DNA of 18,931 nucleotides, from assembly GCA_947443815.1 (NCBI GenBank), contig CANEXR010000021.1:1-18931 (forward strand), in the 5' to 3' direction. The position numbers were made by a program, and so were the translations under genes. Under the pieces are notes generated by a model. It made no database searches. It worked only from the letters and a program-made list of their open reading frames with translations, and was not told the origin of the DNA. This stretch comes from Flavobacteriaceae bacterium. Lineage in GTDB: Bacteria > Bacteroidota > Bacteroidia > Flavobacteriales > Flavobacteriaceae. Below, one piece after another: positions 15,791 to 18,931 of this stretch; positions within the stretch are counted from its first letter, which is position 1, and each line of letters opens with the position of its first letter.

Positions 15791-18091
15791 TTATTTAATC
15801 AACTTAAAACTAAGCATTTTATCTGTATCTGAATTTGTACCCACAAAGACTTGAAAATCCCCAGGTTCAGCAATAAATTCCAAATCTGTATTGTAAAATT
15901 TCAATTCTTCGACCGAAATTTCGAAGGTAACTGTTTGTGTTGCTCCTTTTTTGAGGACTATTTTTTGAAACCCTTTCAACTCTTTAATAGGTCTCGTTAC
16001 TGAGCCTACAAGATCTCTTATATAGAGTTGAACAACTTCTTTACCATCATAATTACCCGAATTTGTAACTGAAACTGAAACTGTTATTTTATCTTTAAAA
16101 TTCATTGTGTCGGAAGATATTTTCAAATTTGAATACTCAAAAGTGGTGTAACTCAATCCAAACCCAAATGGAAATAAAGGTTCATTTCTTAAATCAATAT
16201 AATTGGACCTGAATTTTTCGAACTTACCATCTTTGTTGGCTAACGGTCTTCCTGTATTTTTTTGATTGTAATAAATAGGCACTTGTCCAACACTTCTAGG
16301 GAAAGTAGCGGTTAATTTTCCAGAAGGGTTTTCATCTCCAAACAAAACATCGGCAATGGCGCTTCCTGCTTCACTTCCTGCAAACCAAGTATTCAGAATT
16401 GCAGGAACGCTTTCATTTTCCTGAACCAATACTAAGGGGCGACCTGTAAACAATACCAAAACCACCGGTTTTCCTGTTTTTAATAATTCTTGCAATAAGT
16501 CTTTTTGCGCTTGAGGAATTTCTAAATTAGTCCTACTACTGCTTTCTCCAGACATTTCAGCTGACTCGCCAAGTGCTGCGATTATTACATCGGATTGGCT
16601 GGCAATTTTCAAGGCTTCTGCCAATAATTCAGCTGAAGTTCTATTATCGCGATGTAAGGTTTTACCAAACATAGTTGCTTTTTCTTCGAATGCAGCATCA
16701 TAATCTAAATTGCTTCCTTTGGCATAAAGCACCTTTGTAGTATTACCTACAACCGATTTGATTCCTGCCAACAATGGAACTGATTTTTCCATATTGGTAG
16801 CCACACTCCAAGTTCCAGCCATGTTTTCTTTGGCATCAGCCAACGGACCAATAACGGCAATAGTTCCAGATTTTTTCAAAGGAAGCAATTGATTTTGATT
16901 TTTTAATAAAACCAAAGATTGAGCGGCAATTTTCCTAGCTTCAGCTCTGTTATTATTAGTGAAAATCTCGGTTGTAGCTCTTTTTATATCACAATATTTA
17001 TACGGGTCCTGAAACAATCCTAAATCATATTTGGCATTTAAAATAAGGCGAACAGCATTATCAATTTGTTCGATACTTACTTTATTTTCATTCAATGATT
17101 TTTTTAAAGTGGTTAAAAATCCTTCGCCAACCATATCCATTTCAACGCCAGCATTTAATGCTAAAGCAGATACGGTTTGCAAATCGCCCATTCCATGTTC
17201 AATCATTTCTGGAATTCCTGTGAAATCCGTAACTACAAAACCTTTAAATCCCCATTGTTTTCTTAATACATCGGTCATAAGCCATTTATTTCCAGTAGCG
17301 GGAATACCATCAATTTCGTTGAACGAAGCCATAGCCGAACCTACCCCAGCATCAACTGCGGCTTTGTAAGGTGGGAAATAATCATTGTACATTTTTATTC
17401 GGCTCATATCAACCGTGTTGTAATCTCGACCTGCTTCTGGTGCACCATATAAAGCAAAATGTTTTACACAAGATAAAATAGTATTGTTTTTTGATAAATC
17501 ATTTTGTTGGTACCCATTTACCATTGCTTTTGCGATTTGGCTTCCCAAAAAAGGATCTTCTCCAGAACCCTCGGAAACTCTGCCCCAACGTGGATCACGT
17601 GAAATATCTACCATGGGCGAAAAGGTCCAATTGATGCCATCAGCACTAGCTTCTTGAGCGGCAATTTGTGCGCTTCTTTCAATCAATTTCATATCCCACG
17701 AACAAGATAAGCCAAGCGGAATTGGGAACGTTGTTTCATAGCCATGAATGACATCCATTCCAAAAAGTAAAGGGATTTTCAATCGACTTTTCTCTACTGC
17801 TATTTTTTGTACTTCGCGGATTTTTTGTACCGATTTGATGTTGAATAAACCGCCAACTTGGCCTTCTTCAATTTTTTTGGCCACATTCGAACTATTGGCT
17901 TGACCAGTGGTAATATCACCAGAAGTGGGTAAATTTAACTGTCCAATCTTTTCATCCAAAGTCATTTTGGATAACAAAGCAGCAACAAATTCGGCTTTGG
18001 GTATAACAGTAATTGCTTTCTTGCTTTCTTTTTTTTGGCTGTAGCCAAAGCAAGAAAATCCAAGGAGCATCATTATTAATATTTTATTCAT
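15791..18091 (-). CDS. bglX: Periplasmic beta-glucosidase BglX, glycoside hydrolase family 3
   Basis: A 766-residue precursor, nearly the same length as E. coli BglX, which removes glucose from the non-reducing ends of beta-glucosides. The signal peptide is M-N-K-I-L-I-M-M-L-L, with likely cleavage after G-Y-S at residue 18; Cys14 lacks a good lipobox. The N-terminal GH3 barrel (about 42-355) has K-I-G-Q-L (48-52), P-R-W-G-R-V-S-E-G-S-G-E-D-P (167-180), K-H-F-A-L-Y-G (210-216) and the nucleophile Asp289 in G-F-V-V-T-D-F. The C-terminal GH3 sandwich (about 390-600) has the probable acid/base Glu516 in S-G-E-S-S-S-R. A fibronectin type III-like domain occupies about 674-745. It starts 6 bp after the hydrolase stop codon, so the two are co-transcribed, with a terminator after this gene. 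Confidence 0.95.
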   Translation of the reverse strand: MNKILIMMLLGFSCFGYSQKKESKKAITVIPKAEFVAALLSKMTLDEKIGQLNLPTSGDITTGQANSSNVAKKIEEGQVGGLFNIKSVQKIREVQKIAVEKSRLKIPLLFGMDVIHGYETTFPIPLGLSCSWDMKLIERSAQIAAQEASADGINWTFSPMVDISRDPRWGRVSEGSGEDPFLGSQIAKAMVNGYQQNDLSKNNTILSCVKHFALYGAPEAGRDYNTVDMSRIKMYNDYFPPYKAAVDAGVGSAMASFNEIDGIPATGNKWLMTDVLRKQWGFKGFVVTDFTGIPEMIEHGMGDLQTVSALALNAGVEMDMVGEGFLTTLKKSLNENKVSIEQIDNAVRLILNAKYDLGLFQDPYKYCDIKRATTEIFTNNNRAEARKIAAQSLVLLKNQNQLLPLKKSGTIAVIGPLADAKENMAGTWSVATNMEKSVPLLAGIKSVVGNTTKVLYAKGSNLDYDAAFEEKATMFGKTLHRDNRTSAELLAEALKIASQSDVIIAALGESAEMSGESSSRTNLEIPQAQKDLLQELLKTGKPVVLVLFTGRPLVLVQENESVPAILNTWFAGSEAGSAIADVLFGDENPSGKLTATFPRSVGQVPIYYNQKNTGRPLANKDGKFEKFRSNYIDLRNEPLFPFGFGLSYTTFEYSNLKISSDTMNFKDKITVSVSVTNSGNYDGKEVVQLYIRDLVGSVTRPIKELKGFQKIVLKKGATQTVTFEISVEELKFYNTDLEFIAEPGDFQVFVGTNSDTDKMLSFKLIK

Positions 18092-18097
18092 TATTTT

Positions 18098-18796
18098 TTA
18101 TTTTTTTATTTGTTGGAATATCCAATCATAAATAGCTTGGTTCTCATATACTTGCGACCAACAGTCGTGACCAGCATCATTAAAAAGAGTTAACTGAACT
18201 TCACTATTGCATTTTTTTAATTCTTTGTAGATAGCAGTTGCATTGGCTACAGGTACAACATCATCCAATAAACCATGAAATATTTGAGTTGGAATTGCTT
18301 GAATTTTACAAATTTCTTCTAATTGAAGGATGTCAACAAAACTGGAAATTGGAACAAGAGCAGCAAACATTTCGGGATGTTTTAAAGCTAAACTCCAAGT
18401 TCCCCATCCGCCTGAACTTAATCCTGTTAGATAAATTCGGTTGTTGTCAATAGCATTTTCTTTTTGAATTTTCAAAATCAATTGGTACAAAACATCTGGA
18501 TTCCATTGTTCTCCTTCAGGGCATTGTGGTGCTAAAACATAGGCATCTATTTCATGTGATTTGAGGTATTTGAAAGGGCCGTTTATTTTCACTTTTTCGA
18601 TATCCGAACCATTTTCGCCAGAACCATGAAGAAAAATCAGTAAAGGTTTTTTCTCTTTGCTGTTTTTAGGAAGGTGCAATGCATAACCTAATTCGTGTTT
18701 TTGCACGATTTCCGTTTTTACTATTCCATTTACATCCGATTGCGAATACGAAAATTGAGTAATCAATAGTATTAGAAAAAGAATCACTTTTATCAT
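18098..18796 (-). CDS. Secreted alpha/beta-hydrolase (esterase/dienelactone hydrolase-like)
   Basis: A 232-residue precursor with signal peptide M-I-K-V-I-L-F-L-I-L-L-I and likely cleavage after Y-S at residue 18. The mature part is a compact alpha/beta-hydrolase of the phospholipase/carboxylesterase or LpqC-like group. The oxyanion segment L-H-G-S-G-E-N-G is at 56-63. The nucleophile is Ser127 in the elbow G-L-S-S-G. The acid is probably Asp178 in H-G-L-L-D-D-V-V-P and the base His210 in A-G-H-D-C-W. These are often annotated as prolyl oligopeptidase family or predicted peptidase, but the size and context beside glycoside hydrolases suggest a carbohydrate esterase, for example deacetylation or removal of feruloyl groups. 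The substrate is not determinable. It lies 6 bp before the GH3 gene. A strong hairpin occupies the 62-bp gap to the upstream LamG-like gene, leaving little room for a separate promoter. Confidence 0.9.
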   Translation of the reverse strand: MIKVILFLILLITQFSYSQSDVNGIVKTEIVQKHELGYALHLPKNSKEKKPLLIFLHGSGENGSDIEKVKINGPFKYLKSHEIDAYVLAPQCPEGEQWNPDVLYQLILKIQKENAIDNNRIYLTGLSSGGWGTWSLALKHPEMFAALVPISSFVDILQLEEICKIQAIPTQIFHGLLDDVVPVANATAIYKELKKCNSEVQLTLFNDAGHDCWSQVYENQAIYDWIFQQIKK

Positions 18797-18810
18797 TTAA
18801 AAAAAATTAA

Positions 18811-18848
18811 AAAAACAGGTAGAAGATCAATTGCTACTACCTGTTTTT
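18811..18848. terminator. Strong hairpin between the LamG-like gene and the hydrolase
   Basis: AAAAACAGGTAG (18811-18822) and CTACCTGTTTTT (18837-18848) form a perfect 12-bp stem with a 14-nt loop. On the minus strand the stem is followed by TT-AA and eight more T, then the hydrolase ATG only 14 nt from the stem. It has terminator structure for the LamG-like gene (stop 10 nt upstream). It may act instead as a partial terminator or processing hairpin inside one transcript. Confidence 0.82.
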
Positions 18849-18858
18849 AGTTATACTA

Positions 18859-18931
18859 TTATCTATTGCTTTTTTCAAGTTTATAAAGTGCATTTACTTC
18901 GCTAGAACTTAAAGCAGATTTATAAATTCTA
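18859..18931 (-). CDS. C-terminal end of a LamG/concanavalin A-like lectin domain protein (partial)
   Basis: Only the last 23 full codons are in the window, too short for a standard ORF listing, with stop TAA at 18861-18859. The readable tail contains R-I-Y-K-S-A-L-S-S-S-E-V-N-A-L-Y. This matches the closing strand and helix of LamG-type (concanavalin A-like) domains, whose consensus is R-I-Y-[NK]-R-A-L-[ST]-x-x-E-[IV]-x-x-L-Y. Such domains cap many secreted polysaccharide-binding proteins and hydrolases in Bacteroidetes. The upstream part lies outside the window, so the enzyme type is unknown. It is on the same strand as the hydrolase, GH3 and GH97 genes, supporting a polysaccharide utilization locus that continues to the right. 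Confidence 0.7.
   Translation of the reverse strand, partial: RIYKSALSSSEVNALYKLEKSNR

Noticed and set aside
17031..17369. 112-codon plus-strand frame inside bglX
   Set aside because: Antisense of conserved GH3 barrel sequence around the nucleophile; no independent support.
1..18931. CRISPR array, tRNA or rRNA gene, or defence-system genes
   Set aside because: No regularly spaced repeats, no cloverleaf-like or rRNA-like segments, and no nuclease, toxin or reverse transcriptase motifs were seen in any long frame.

Overview
The window is AT-rich and looks like a chromosomal segment from the Bacteroidetes, most likely class Flavobacteriia (Flavobacterium or a close relative). Three things point this way: exported proteins whose signal peptides end in SQ or AQ, a promoter element matching the Bacteroidetes TAnnTTTG consensus without E. 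coli-like -35/-10 boxes, and a GH97 SusB-type enzyme beside GH3 and LamG-type genes. The genus is an inference from gene content.

Layout. (1) Positions 1-1048 (+) hold the 3' end of miaA, then an acyl-ACP thioesterase. (2) Positions 1144-1935 hold a decayed IS982-type insertion sequence whose transposase (- strand) has a stop, frameshifts, a lost catalytic Asp and an internal deletion. (3) Positions 2095-8160 (-) encode a soluble hybrid histidine kinase of about 2,020 residues with eleven PAS domains, one GAF domain, HisKA, HATPase and a C-terminal receiver. (4) Divergent from it, 8438-10151 (+) is a three-gene unit: a MarR-type repressor, an NfsB-like flavin nitroreductase and a secreted YceI-family protein. 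Its promoter carries two palindromes built on the same ATTTGT half-site, centred 30 bp apart, and the unit ends at a clear terminator. (5) Positions 10355-12036 (+) hold kdsA (metal-dependent class by its residues) and an unassigned exported protein with a TTG start. (6) Positions 12379-13470 (+) encode a small PAS histidine kinase without a receiver; its PAS domain resembles PAS1 of the giant kinase. (7) Positions 13555-18931 (-) form a carbohydrate-degradation block: a partial LamG-like C-terminus at the window edge, an alpha/beta hydrolase, a BglX-type GH3 beta-glucosidase and a SusB-like GH97 glucosidase, with strong hairpins between several of them. This is probably the distal end of a polysaccharide utilization locus whose SusC/SusD part would lie beyond the right edge.

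The genes form several independent units. The MarR/nitroreductase/YceI unit looks like an autoregulated response to an oxidant or electrophile. The block on the right handles glucan-type oligosaccharides in the periplasm or outer membrane. The two kinases have no adjacent DNA-binding response regulator. I found no tRNA, rRNA, CRISPR array or intact mobile element. I do not see a clearly new multi-gene system. The points most worth checking are the architecture of the giant kinase, the paired operators, and a terminator-like hairpin that ends 14 nt before the hydrolase start codon.
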